From an uncultured Woeseiaceae bacterium (GTDB lineage: Bacteria; Pseudomonadota; Gammaproteobacteria; Steroidobacterales; Woeseiaceae): DNA of 59,176 nt. Of this stretch, positions 10,267 through 20,257 are shown piece by piece (within the stretch, counting starts at the first letter, position 1; the number at the start of each line of letters is the position of its first letter). The DNA lies in assembly GCA_902512585.1 (NCBI GenBank), contig CABXJW010000002.1, positions 1 to 59,176 of the forward strand. The letters are read 5' to 3'. The notes under the pieces are model-generated. The model worked only from the letters and a program-made list of their open reading frames with translations. It searched no databases and was not told where the DNA came from. Position numbers and translations under genes: made by a program.

Positions 10267-12900
10267 TTAATCAAAATTAATTCTAAAGTTAACACCCCAA
10301 GTTCTGGGTTCTGTATGATAAGCTCTTAAGCTACCATCCTGAACTGGATTATTAAATACTGACTCATAAAAACGCTCGTCAGTAGCATTTCTTACCCAGA
10401 AAGCGAGCTCAGAGTTCAGCTCTTCAAAGATAAAGCCAAGTCTTGCATTCGCAAACGTAAATGAAGGTCTGAAGTGTAATGGGTCACCTGAACCTAGAGT
10501 ATCTGACTCACTTACTGATTGCTGCTCTAAACGTATGTATCCAGTCGTATCACCTAAATTGAAGCCTTGTGTAAGTGCCACAAAAAGTCTGTTCTCAGGT
10601 TCTGCTTTTGTAATACCAGAATGATCACACGCAGTTGCATCTGGATCAGCACCTGGCGCACCTGGATCAACCAAACCTGTGTGCCATGGAGTAGCTACCC
10701 AACAACTAGCACCAGTAAATTCTTTAGCTGTTGCCACTACTTGAGCATAACTAACGTCTAGTTGCGTGCTCTCTGTAGGCGCCCAGATAATGTCTAACTC
10801 ACCACCCGAGGCTTCAGTATAACCTTGGTTTTGCAAGTTAAACGAATTACCGGTAAAGGTGCTTACTTGAAGGTTATCAACATTCATTTTCCAAGCGGCC
10901 ACATTGACTCTTAATGTGTCAGTCAGGTCCATTTTGCCACCAAACTCCAATACTTCAGTTTTCTCTGGCATAAAGATATAAGGTAGACCAATAGAAAGTC
11001 GATCCGTATTTGTACCACCAGCTTTATAACCAGTCGAGTATGAGCCATAGAACATCATGTCATCATTAGGCTGATAAGCAACTTTAATATTACCAGTTAC
11101 CTGATCATCTTCTAACTTCTCACTCACATTTGGGCGTGGTGATAAAGATGGTTGAGTATAATAACCCCAAGTTGGTGCATACAGAGGGGCTAATATAGGT
11201 AACACAGTAGTTGCTTGAGTTACTGGATTAATTGCTCCTAAACTAATCGCTCCTAAAGTATGCAATATAGAGCCTGGACCGGTTGATACGATATCAGGGA
11301 CTGGTCCCATCGTACTATTCGTATAAGTACCAACCATAGTTTTCTCTTCATTGGTGTAACGCAAACCGGCTGTTAGAGTCCAATAATCTCTCACTGGGAC
11401 ATCTATTTGACCAAAGAAAGCATAACTCTTATGTTCTTGATTCATAACATCACGTGCATATGCACCATCTGGGAAAGAGTCAGCAGCTCCTGTTGGATAT
11501 GGATTCGCCGCGACTGCAACAGCATTAATTTGCGCTGCCGTAGCTGCTGCTGGTAATCCATAAGCTACTGGATTTCCAGTAATTGCTGCAGCTATACCGG
11601 CAGTTGCTCCAGCGTATAGGCCTGCTAACGCATCAGTGGCCATTTTGAGAGTTGGGTCAATCCCAAAAAAGGCTGTTGTTTGTGCGCCAGTGGTTAACGT
11701 CGAATCATTATTTACATCTTGACTGTAGTAATAGAAGCCAAACTGATAATGTCCATCTCTGCCATTAGCGCCTTCATAATCACCTGACCATCTTAACTCT
11801 TGGGAAAAAGAGTCGAGATCTAAGAGGTTACGATCTGTTAATAATGGAGCGGCACCAAAATCGACGTCACCAAAATCATTCGTATCGAAATTTCTAATGG
11901 CCGTTACCGAGGTTAACGTCATATTATCGTAATCACGATTTATTTCTAATGACAAGCCTTTGTCCTCAGCCTTCGATTCTGGGTTATGTGTGAGGTATTG
12001 CCCTAGGTTATTAAAGCCAGAGGCCAATGCAACTTTTTGTCCTAAACCACCTGCTGCCACTGGTGCAGCAATTAGGCCGTCTGAACCAGGCTTACCAGTT
12101 ACCGGGCTAACAAAGTTATTTTTCATAGTTCCTGCAGCACAACAAACTTCATCGAGTTCAGCATAATCCATAATTAAACGCATGCTAGTACGATCGCTTG
12201 GAGTATATAGAAATTGTAAACGACCACCCATACGATCTCGATCATTTATTTTAGGACCATTTACATCCGAAAGATTGGTTATATACCCATCACGATCACT
12301 ACTAAATAAGGTTGCGCGCATGGCTAATTTATCATCTATTAAAGATACATTAGCTGCGGCATTTACGTTAACCAAACCATAGTCGCCACCGACAATCTCA
12401 AAGAAACCGTTTCTTTCATGACTAGGCGCTACTGTTCGAATATTAACCGCACCAGCAGAGGTATTTTTACCGAATAATGTACCTTGAGGACCACGTAATA
12501 TTTCAACTGCCTCAATATCAGCTAACTGATTACTAATCGAGCTTTGTCTTGAACGATATACGTTATCAACATATCCACCTACAGCAGATTCAAGACCGAA
12601 GTTTTGTGAGCTAGTATTTAATCCACGTATTCCCCAGCTTGAGAAACCAGCACTTTGACTCTGATAAGAATCAAGTGAAGGTGTCATTCCTGCCAAGTCA
12701 CGCATTGTTTTAATACTTGATTTTTGAAGCATTTCACCTGAAAACGCATCCAATGCGACAGGTACATCTTGTTGATTTTGAGCGCGTTTTTGCGCTGTTA
12801 CAACAATTTCTTCAATTTCAATAGCATTGACACTAGTAACAGTAAAGCCAACCAGTATGCAAAGTGATTTCGCTAATTTGCGACGAATATTAAAGTTCAT
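10267..12900 (-). CDS. TonB-dependent outer-membrane receptor
   Basis: Signal peptide, EEIVVTAQKRAQNQQDVPVALDAFSGEML plug start, EILRGPQGTLFGKNTSAGAVNI, C-terminal aromatic-ending strand (WGVNFRINFD). Confidence 0.95.
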   Translation of the reverse strand: MNFNIRRKLAKSLCILVGFTVTSVNAIEIEEIVVTAQKRAQNQQDVPVALDAFSGEMLQKSSIKTMRDLAGMTPSLDSYQSQSAGFSSWGIRGLNTSSQNFGLESAVGGYVDNVYRSRQSSISNQLADIEAVEILRGPQGTLFGKNTSAGAVNIRTVAPSHERNGFFEIVGGDYGLVNVNAAANVSLIDDKLAMRATLFSSDRDGYITNLSDVNGPKINDRDRMGGRLQFLYTPSDRTSMRLIMDYAELDEVCCAAGTMKNNFVSPVTGKPGSDGLIAAPVAAGGLGQKVALASGFNNLGQYLTHNPESKAEDKGLSLEINRDYDNMTLTSVTAIRNFDTNDFGDVDFGAAPLLTDRNLLDLDSFSQELRWSGDYEGANGRDGHYQFGFYYYSQDVNNDSTLTTGAQTTAFFGIDPTLKMATDALAGLYAGATAGIAAAITGNPVAYGLPAAATAAQINAVAVAANPYPTGAADSFPDGAYARDVMNQEHKSYAFFGQIDVPVRDYWTLTAGLRYTNEEKTMVGTYTNSTMGPVPDIVSTGPGSILHTLGAISLGAINPVTQATTVLPILAPLYAPTWGYYTQPSLSPRPNVSEKLEDDQVTGNIKVAYQPNDDMMFYGSYSTGYKAGGTNTDRLSIGLPYIFMPEKTEVLEFGGKMDLTDTLRVNVAAWKMNVDNLQVSTFTGNSFNLQNQGYTEASGGELDIIWAPTESTQLDVSYAQVVATAKEFTGASCWVATPWHTGLVDPGAPGADPDATACDHSGITKAEPENRLFVALTQGFNLGDTTGYIRLEQQSVSESDTLGSGDPLHFRPSFTFANARLGFIFEELNSELAFWVRNATDERFYESVFNNPVQDGSLRAYHTEPRTWGVNFRINFD

Positions 12901-13202
12901 ATTTCCCCCCGAAAACTCAGTCTTTTATTGCTTGTTAAGACATTTAAGTTCGGTATTTACTAAATTATACCAACCCTTCATCATTAAGATGTTGGGACCA
13001 CATGCAGTTGTAATTAACTTACCGCTGCTACTAAACATAAAGTTTTTAAACTCTATAAACTAATGATACATGTATTATTGCGTTTTGGAAGGGTAATTGT
13101 CACTTATATGACTTGCATGAAACTACCATATTTAATCCAGATGCATAGATATTTTCTTGGTACTTAGATAATTTTGACACTTTAATGAGATATGCTTTGC
13201 AA

Positions 13203-14150
13203 TTAACACTTTGAAACTTCCACTAGCTTTTTTGTGATATCGATAAAATCTGTAAAAAAGCCATCAATTTTAAGTTCAGTTGTAAACCAAGCAATCATTT
13301 CTGCATATGATTCGAAAACTAATGGGAAACTATCTTTCCTGAAAGTAAAAGGATGCATCTTGAGATCATATTTCCTTGCATAATTAGCAAGGCTTGTTGG
13401 AATAACGCTATTATTAATTGAGCTAGTTGCATAAAGAAGATCAAGTGAAGGACCAATTCCAACTGCGTAATTGGCAATTTCTTTACAACCTGCCTCTAAA
13501 ACCATCTTGTCATAGTCATCAGCTGATTCTCGCCAAGAGTTTTTTCCAATCAATTGAATTAAAGGTAAGGCAGAATTAAATTTAGCTTTTACACGTTTTA
13601 ACTCTAAGGAATCGAAACATTGCAGATAGATATTATCTGCTTCTGTCCGATAATTATTTTTGATTAAAACCTGAAGAACGAACTGAGTAATATCAGCACC
13701 CTCTTGCCGATGCCACGCAGGTCTCTTGATCTCTGGATAAATTCCTACATTTTTTCCGGTAGATTGATTTAAGCCCTTAATTAAATCAATTTCCTCTTGA
13801 AGAGTTGGAATTTCGAATTTTCCTTTCTTGTAAGGAAATCGCTTTGGATATATAGGGCCACTATTATCCTCAAGTCCACGCTCATGAACCCTTAACTGTT
13901 TAAGCTCCGCTAAAAGAAAATCTCTAGCATACCAATGGCCGTCACTTCTTTTTCTGTCTTCGTAGACTTCCGCAACATTAGTGACTTGATCCAAATAAAT
14001 ATCATGTAATACTATTGGGTGATTATCTCGCGATAAAACAATATCCTGCTCAATGAAATCCGCCCCTAGGCCATAAGCAAGAGCAACCGAGCATAAGGTA
14101 TGTTCAGGAGCATAGCCACTTGCACCTCGATGTGCGATTAAAATTGTCAT
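13203..14150 (-). CDS. glycerophosphodiester phosphodiesterase
   Basis: IAHRGASGYAPEHT, ADFIEQDIVLSRDNHPIVLHD GDPD motifs; DGFFTDF near C-terminus. Confidence 0.92.
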   Translation of the reverse strand: MTILIAHRGASGYAPEHTLCSVALAYGLGADFIEQDIVLSRDNHPIVLHDIYLDQVTNVAEVYEDRKRSDGHWYARDFLLAELKQLRVHERGLEDNSGPIYPKRFPYKKGKFEIPTLQEEIDLIKGLNQSTGKNVGIYPEIKRPAWHRQEGADITQFVLQVLIKNNYRTEADNIYLQCFDSLELKRVKAKFNSALPLIQLIGKNSWRESADDYDKMVLEAGCKEIANYAVGIGPSLDLLYATSSINNSVIPTSLANYARKYDLKMHPFTFRKDSFPLVFESYAEMIAWFTTELKIDGFFTDFIDITKKLVEVSKC

Positions 14151-14232
14151 TATCTATCCTTAAAAAAATAATGTGCTACCAATAATACTAACTTATACTA
14201 ACCACAAACGAAGATTATTACAGGTATTAAAT

Positions 14233-16272
14233 ATGACGAATAATATAAATATGCAGCACTGGGCGCTCGACCTTGATCAAAATAATATCGCTTGGTTGTG
14301 TTTTGACAAATTAGAAAGTTCAGCCAATGTATTATCTGCCGACGTCCTCAAAGAATTTGCCACGATAATCGAACATCTTGAGCTAAATTTACCTGCAGGT
14401 TTAGTAATTTATTCAGGAAAAAAGAATGGTTTTATTATGGGCGCTGACATAAATGAATTTACTACGATTCATGATGTCGATGAAGCCTATAAGTTAATTC
14501 GTCAAGGTCAACAGGTACTGGATGCACTGGAAAACCTTAACTGCCCAACAGTGGCGGTTATTAATGGTTATGCACTTGGAGGTGGGCTAGAGTTAGCAAT
14601 GGCCTGCAACTACCGATTAGCCTATGAGAATGACAAGCCGATTATCGGCTTACCAGAAGTTCAATTAGGATTGCATCCTGGTTTTGGTGGAACTGTTAGA
14701 GCGGTTAAGCTAACTGGCGTGAGAGCTGCTATGAAATTAATGCTCACCGGTAAACCCATTAGAGTATCCAACGCATATAAAAATCGCTTAATAGATCGTC
14801 TATGTAACTCGGAAGAATGGCAAAATCAAGCTAGAGAGTTAATAAAAACTCAGCCAACACGCTCTTCAGCACCACTCTTAGAAAAAATTCTTAATCTAGG
14901 TATATTTCGAGGCTTTGTAGCCAAGACACTGATCAAGCAAGTTAAGTCGAAAGCTAAACAAGCGCACTATCCAGCACCATACGCCATGATAAAAATATGG
15001 AAGGAACATGGCGCATCACTCAAAACAGGGTATAAGGCTGAAGCCAGATCAATGGCAGAATTAATGTGCGGCTCAACAAGCCGTAATTTAATTCGCGTTT
15101 TTTTTCTTCAAAACAAACTAAAAGCACAACTCCCCCGCTCTGACAGTCCGATAAAAAATATTCATGTAATTGGTGCTGGCATCATGGGTGGTGATATCGC
15201 TAGTTGGTGTGCATTAAGAGGATTCAATGTGACACTGCAGGATCGTTCTTTGGAGGATATAACACCAGCTCTTAACCGCGCTGAGAGATTATTCAATAAA
15301 AGAGTCAGAGGTGATAGCGCTAGAGAGCAAACCAAAAAACGCTTGATTTCCGATGTTAAAGGCTCGGGTATAGCTAAAGCTGATTTAATTATTGAGGCCA
15401 TCTATGAAAATCTAGAAGCAAAAAAAGCGCTTTACAAAGAAGTTGAAAGCCAAATGAAATCGACTGCTATATTAGCTACTAATACATCCAGTATTCTGCT
15501 GGAAGAATTGCGAGCTAACCTAGCTCAACCACAAAAATTCATTGGACTGCATTTTTTCAACCCTGTAGCTCAATTACCGCTTGTAGAAATTATAAAGTGT
15601 GATGATACAGATCCTGAAACACTACAAATAGGTTTTAATTTTGTTAAGGGCATCGGTAAATCGCCTCTCATTTGTAAGAGCTCTGAAGGATTTATTGTAA
15701 ATCGAATCCTAGCTCCATACATGGCTGAAGCGATGCACCTCAAAGAAGATGGTGTAGCGCCAATAGATATTGATAAGATTGCAGTAAATTTTGGAATGCC
15801 TATGGGGCCAGTTGAGTTAGTCGATACCGTTGGTATAGATGTTGCTCTAAATGTATCCCAAGTCCTAGGAAAAGCATTTAATCGTCCTATTCCAGATGAA
15901 CTAATTAGAATGGTCGAGAATAAAGAGCTGGGTAAAAAAACTGGCTTAGGGTTTTATGATTGGTCAGACAAGGGGCCAATTAAAGCGGAGGCATTGCCTG
16001 AAGAGACAGCCAATATTCCAAAAGATGCTGAAGATAGATTAATACTACCTATGCTAAATGAGGCAATTGCTTGTCTAGAAGAAGGTATTGTTGAAAATTC
16101 AGATATGTTGGACATTGGTGTGATATTTGGAACTGGTTTTGCGCCATTTCGTGGTGGTCCAATTCAATATGCTAAAGACAGAGGATTAGAGAATATTTTG
16201 ACTACTTTCAAGAATCTAGAAAAGAAACATGGTTCGCGGTTTAAGCCTCATCCTGGATGGCAGAACCTCTAG
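14233..16272 (+). CDS. multifunctional enoyl-CoA hydratase / 3-hydroxyacyl-CoA dehydrogenase (FadJ/FadB-like)
   Basis: Crotonase motif VAVINGYALGGGLELAMACNYRLA; IHVIGAGIMGGDIASWCA NAD-binding; FIGLHFFNPVAQLPLVEII; GFIVNRILAPYMAEA. ORF opens at 14173; MTNNINMQHW at 14233 looks the better start. Confidence 0.9.
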   Translation: MTNNINMQHWALDLDQNNIAWLCFDKLESSANVLSADVLKEFATIIEHLELNLPAGLVIYSGKKNGFIMGADINEFTTIHDVDEAYKLIRQGQQVLDALENLNCPTVAVINGYALGGGLELAMACNYRLAYENDKPIIGLPEVQLGLHPGFGGTVRAVKLTGVRAAMKLMLTGKPIRVSNAYKNRLIDRLCNSEEWQNQARELIKTQPTRSSAPLLEKILNLGIFRGFVAKTLIKQVKSKAKQAHYPAPYAMIKIWKEHGASLKTGYKAEARSMAELMCGSTSRNLIRVFFLQNKLKAQLPRSDSPIKNIHVIGAGIMGGDIASWCALRGFNVTLQDRSLEDITPALNRAERLFNKRVRGDSAREQTKKRLISDVKGSGIAKADLIIEAIYENLEAKKALYKEVESQMKSTAILATNTSSILLEELRANLAQPQKFIGLHFFNPVAQLPLVEIIKCDDTDPETLQIGFNFVKGIGKSPLICKSSEGFIVNRILAPYMAEAMHLKEDGVAPIDIDKIAVNFGMPMGPVELVDTVGIDVALNVSQVLGKAFNRPIPDELIRMVENKELGKKTGLGFYDWSDKGPIKAEALPEETANIPKDAEDRLILPMLNEAIACLEEGIVENSDMLDIGVIFGTGFAPFRGGPIQYAKDRGLENILTTFKNLEKKHGSRFKPHPGWQNL

Positions 16273-16275
16273 ACG

Positions 16276-17274
16276 TTATGGTTTAAATATATTCGATGGC
16301 AGAGAATTATAATCAGTGCTCCCTGTAATACAAGCAGTGAGACTTTGTGACCAATCAACTAGCAAAGCTTCAAGTATCATTTGTGCATTGTATGATCCAT
16401 ATGCTTGATGTCGAACTTTATTAATTCCATCTAAAAAACAGAATAAATTTCTTGCAGATAATTTATTTAAGTATGGATATTGCTGATCAATACCTGAAGA
16501 AAATTCACGATTGGATACAGTATAAATTAACTGAGAAATAAAATGACTAAACCAATCTAAAACAAACTGAGTATCGTTTTTAGCCCAAAGTGCGGCCACC
16601 TTAATTGGTGATTCTTTTTTGAAAATTACGTCTGCTAATTGCATTTTAAATATGGTAGTTTTTTCAAGATTTGCTACATTCTCAATAGCAAGTAATGGTG
16701 TTTTAGTATAATAATCCGCTAATTTCGTCCATGCTTTACTTGAATCAATCTCATTTAGCCAGGATAACGCCTCATTACTTGCTGGTGATTTGATATTTAA
16801 TTGCTGACAACGACTACGAATCGTTACTGGCATATTTTGCATGCTATCTACAACGACAATAATCAATGTTTCTTCAGTGGGTTCCTCTAAAGTTTTTAGT
16901 AGGCTATTCTTAGCATTTAAAGTCATCGCATTTGCTGGTTCAATGATTGCAGCTTTACCGTTAGCGAGGTAACTCGTTTTCACCAACTCATTAATTAGAT
17001 GTCGAACTTGCTCCACGCTAATTGTCATTTTACCATCTTCCGGTGCAAGCCAATGAAAGTCTGGACTGATATTATGTGATAGAGGATATGTTAGATTTTG
17101 TTTTTGATCACTTAAAAAACTTTTGACCATCCACTCAGCTAATAATCGTTTTCCAATACCGCGATCACCGCTAAGCATCAATGCATGTGGCATTTGATTG
17201 TTCGCTAGCTGATTGAGCCAAGGTTTTTGATATTTTTCTAACCAAGGCACTGGGAACTGTTTAATCTCATTCAT
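16276..17274 (-). CDS. holB: DNA polymerase III delta' subunit
   Basis: LMLSGDRGIGKRLLAEW Walker A, NSLLKTLEEPTEETLIIVV, SRCQQL sensor; next to tmk. Confidence 0.88.
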   Translation of the reverse strand: MNEIKQFPVPWLEKYQKPWLNQLANNQMPHALMLSGDRGIGKRLLAEWMVKSFLSDQKQNLTYPLSHNISPDFHWLAPEDGKMTISVEQVRHLINELVKTSYLANGKAAIIEPANAMTLNAKNSLLKTLEEPTEETLIIVVVDSMQNMPVTIRSRCQQLNIKSPASNEALSWLNEIDSSKAWTKLADYYTKTPLLAIENVANLEKTTIFKMQLADVIFKKESPIKVAALWAKNDTQFVLDWFSHFISQLIYTVSNREFSSGIDQQYPYLNKLSARNLFCFLDGINKVRHQAYGSYNAQMILEALLVDWSQSLTACITGSTDYNSLPSNIFKP

Positions 17275-17277
17275 AGG

Positions 17278-17904
17278 TCAATTCTTTTGTAGTAAATTTT
17301 TGAGATGCATGATTATTTCTTTTTGAACCAAATCTAAGGGTTGATTTGCATCAACAACTACAAAACGATCACTATACTGTTTGGCTAAACAAATATAACC
17401 TTCTCTAACTCGCTCATAAAAAGAAATTTCTTCAGACTCCATTCGATCAATTTCGCCTCTTTTTATTGCTCTTTGCATGCCAATTTCTGCTGGCGCATCT
17501 AAAAGTATGGTTAAATCTGGTTGGATATCAGCATGCACCCATTGAGCAATGTTATTAATTCGATCAATATCGAATCCCCGTCCAAAACCCTGATATGCAA
17601 TAGTTGCATCTGTGAACCGATCGCAGATAATAAATTTACCAGCCTTTAATGCCGGCACAATAACATTTTCAAGATGCAATGATCTCGCGGCAAAAAATAA
17701 AAGCAATTCAGCAATATCTGGTATAAGCTCACTATCAGGATTTAATAATATCTTCCTAATATCCTCGGCAGCAGCTGTTCCTCCTGGTTCGCGTGTTTCT
17801 ACAACCTCTTTATTATGATTTGTGAGGAAATTGACAATGAAGTTGATATTGGTTGTTTTACCAACTCCCTCGCTCCCTTCAATTGTAATAAATTTACCTT
17901 TCAT
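17278..17904 (-). CDS. tmk: thymidylate kinase
   Basis: KFITIEGSEGVGKTTNI P-loop, ETREPGGT, CDRFTDATIAYQGFGRG. Confidence 0.95.
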   Translation of the reverse strand: MKGKFITIEGSEGVGKTTNINFIVNFLTNHNKEVVETREPGGTAAAEDIRKILLNPDSELIPDIAELLLFFAARSLHLENVIVPALKAGKFIICDRFTDATIAYQGFGRGFDIDRINNIAQWVHADIQPDLTILLDAPAEIGMQRAIKRGEIDRMESEEISFYERVREGYICLAKQYSDRFVVVDANQPLDLVQKEIIMHLKNLLQKN

Positions 17905-17908
17905 GAAT

Positions 17909-18901
17909 TTATTCTATATTTTGATCGGTTGAATTATTCTTAATTCTATCTAAATATTTCTGCACAGCAAGATCATGATCATCTTTATTTGTAGAAAAAA
18001 TATGCCTCCCATCATCGTTACCGGTCGCCACAAAATATATATTTTTTTCATCTGCCGGATTTAAAGCAGCTTTTATGGATTCTATGCCTGGAAGTGCAAT
18101 TGGTGTGGGCGGCAAACCATAGCGTGTATAAGTATTATAAGGTGTATCCAACCGCATATTAGTTCTGGTTAAATCGCCATTAAATGCATTGCCCAATCCA
18201 TAAATTATTGTTGGATCTGTTTGAAGGCGCATATTTATTTTTAACCTTTCAATAAATACACTGGCAATTTTTGCCCTTTCATCAGATACAGCAGTTTCTT
18301 TTTCAATTATTGAGGCAAGAATAAGTCCCTCATAAGGTGATCCTAAAGGAATTTCCATGGTGCGATTAAGCCATTCTTCCGCAAGTGTATTTAAAAGAGC
18401 TTCGTGAGCACGCTGAAGTAAAGTCGAGACCTTCGATTTTCTTGGAATCATATATGTTTCTGGTAAAAACATTCCTTCAGAGAGATACATTGATTCTTCA
18501 TTGCTATAACCACCTGTGTAGTTAATCCAATCAATGGCTTGGTTATTATCTATAAAAAGATCAGATTTTATTATCTGTTGTTGTAAATCCTTTACCGACC
18601 ATCCCTCAATAATAGTGAAGGCGTGTAAATGAACTTTACCAGATATGAATAAGTTAATTATCTCGATCACACTAGTCTTACCAGATAATAAATATTCACC
18701 TGCTTTTATTTTGGTCGCTGATTTACTTAAGCGAATATACAGATCTAGCCAAAAACTCTGCGCACTAATGTTATTAGCTTCTAGGCGTAAAAATACTTGA
18801 GAAGAACTCTCACCAGGATAAATTTCAAAAAATACAGATTGATCGGTGAGATCAATAGTAGAATAAAGAGCCTTATAAGAAAAAGTACCGATCATAAACA
18901 C
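17909..18901 (-). CDS. mltG: endolytic murein transglycosylase MltG (5' end uncertain; frame stays open upstream of 18901)
   Basis: IEGWSVKDLQQQI, ASIIEKETAVSDERAKIASVFIERLKINMRLQTDPTIIYGLG, YNTYTRYGLPPTPIALPG. Confidence 0.92.
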   Translation of the reverse strand: MFMIGTFSYKALYSTIDLTDQSVFFEIYPGESSSQVFLRLEANNISAQSFWLDLYIRLSKSATKIKAGEYLLSGKTSVIEIINLFISGKVHLHAFTIIEGWSVKDLQQQIIKSDLFIDNNQAIDWINYTGGYSNEESMYLSEGMFLPETYMIPRKSKVSTLLQRAHEALLNTLAEEWLNRTMEIPLGSPYEGLILASIIEKETAVSDERAKIASVFIERLKINMRLQTDPTIIYGLGNAFNGDLTRTNMRLDTPYNTYTRYGLPPTPIALPGIESIKAALNPADEKNIYFVATGNDDGRHIFSTNKDDHDLAVQKYLDRIKNNSTDQNIE

Positions 18902-19020
18902 TGCAATGATCAGTGATAAACATGTTAATTTTAGAATTTTTAATTGCTTGCTAAGAATTTTTATAATCTCTTGATTTGTTATTTAAAATTTTTAATTCAA
19001 TCGTTAACTTAATATACAAT

Positions 19021-19046
19021 AAAAAAACGCCTCATAAGAGGCGTTT
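19021..19046 (-). terminator. rho-independent terminator downstream of acpP
   Basis: AAACGCCTC-ATAA-GAGGCGTTT perfect hairpin with A7 on the plus strand (T-run on minus). Confidence 0.9.
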
Positions 19047-19073
19047 CTGAATACCAAAAAAAATAATTATTAA

Positions 19074-19313
19074 TTATTCAGATTCTTTAGATTTTACAAA
19101 ATCAATTGCCTGTTGAACAGTGGTAATTTTTTCAGCATCTTCATCTGGAATTTCAGTATCAAACTCTTCCTCAAGCGCCATAACTAGCTCAACTGTATCC
19201 AATGAGTCAGCACCTAAATCATCAACAAACGATGCTTCATTAGTCACTTCATCACCCTTAACGCCTAGTTGCTCAGCAACAATACTTTTTACCTGCTCTT
19301 CGATGTTACTCAT
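19074..19313 (-). CDS. acpP: acyl carrier protein
   Basis: 79 aa; [35 protein letters not shown] with phosphopantetheine DSL motif. Confidence 0.98.
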   Translation of the reverse strand: MSNIEEQVKSIVAEQLGVKGDEVTNEASFVDDLGADSLDTVELVMALEEEFDTEIPDEDAEKITTVQQAIDFVKSKESE

Positions 19314-19478
19314 TTTTTTCTCCTTGAGGACTTACTAAAGAAACGAAATAAAATATTTAAATTAATTTTTTACTTTTTTCAATCTACCTTCCATCTCTGA
19401 TACAAGGTGATTTAAACAAAATTTCTAATTTATGGTGCTGTATTGTAGGCGAAAGTTCACTCTCAATCTACATACAAT

Positions 19479-20246
19479 TCAATTCATTAACATTCCACCG
19501 TTTATATTGATGGTTTCACCAGTTATATAGGAGGCTGAATCAGAGGCTAAATAAACTACCATAGCAGCAATTTCTTCAACTTGACCAAACCTCTTAAGCG
19601 GAACTTGCGCGAGCATTTTTTCTGCTTGCTCTGACGTTAACGCGTCAGTCATGTCAGTTTGAATAAGCCCAGGAGCGATAATATTTGCTGTTATATTTCT
19701 CGAGCCAACCTCTCTTGCTAGAGATTTAGTGAACCCAATAACACCAGCCTTAGATGCAGCATAATTTGTTTGACCAGGGTTGCCTGTTAACCCAACAACT
19801 GATGATATATTTATTATTCTCCCATAACGCTGTTTCATCATTGTTTTTAATGCAAGTTTACAGATTCGATAGGTACCATTGAGATTTGCGTTAATGACAT
19901 CATTCCAGTCATTCTCCTTCATTCGAGCCAAAAGATTATCATTTGTGATACCTGCGTTATTAATGACAATGTCTAGAGTATTTTCTTGGTTAAGAATATC
20001 AGAAATAAGTGCAAGTGATGATTCTGTATTTGTAATATCTAGAATAGCGCCCCTACCTTGGCTAATTAAATTCTCTGTAATACGAGCGGCACCTTTTTCG
20101 GTTGTCGCTGTACCTATTACCTTGGCGCCAGCTTGAGATAAAGCTAACGCAATAGCGGCACCTATACCGCGACTCGCCCCTGTTACCAGCGCGACCTTAC
20201 CTTTAAGTGTATTTGGTGTAAATATATTAGCCATTATAAACCTCAA
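19479..20246 (-). CDS. fabG: 3-oxoacyl-[ACP] reductase
   Basis: KVALVTGASRGIGAAIALALSQAGAKVIGTATTE, NNAGITNDNLLARM, YAASKAGVIGFTKSLA. MANIF at 20234 is a plausible alternative start. Confidence 0.95.
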   Translation of the reverse strand: MRFIMANIFTPNTLKGKVALVTGASRGIGAAIALALSQAGAKVIGTATTEKGAARITENLISQGRGAILDITNTESSLALISDILNQENTLDIVINNAGITNDNLLARMKENDWNDVINANLNGTYRICKLALKTMMKQRYGRIINISSVVGLTGNPGQTNYAASKAGVIGFTKSLAREVGSRNITANIIAPGLIQTDMTDALTSEQAEKMLAQVPLKRFGQVEEIAAMVVYLASDSASYITGETININGGMLMN

Positions 20247-20257
20247 TCAGTCATTAA

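Noticed and set aside
11960-12382. Plus-strand ORFs antisense to the TonB-dependent receptor
   Set aside because: Short antisense frames inside a clear, well-conserved minus-strand gene; no domain or start-site support.
12827-13063. 78-aa plus-strand ORF upstream of the TonB-dependent receptor
   Set aside because: Partly antisense to the receptor signal peptide, no coding-like features.
12901-13202. Possible cobalamin or other riboswitch upstream of the TonB-dependent receptor
   Set aside because: No recognisable B12-box or other conserved riboswitch core; only a TATAAT-like hexamer near 12964-12969 on minus without a convincing -35.
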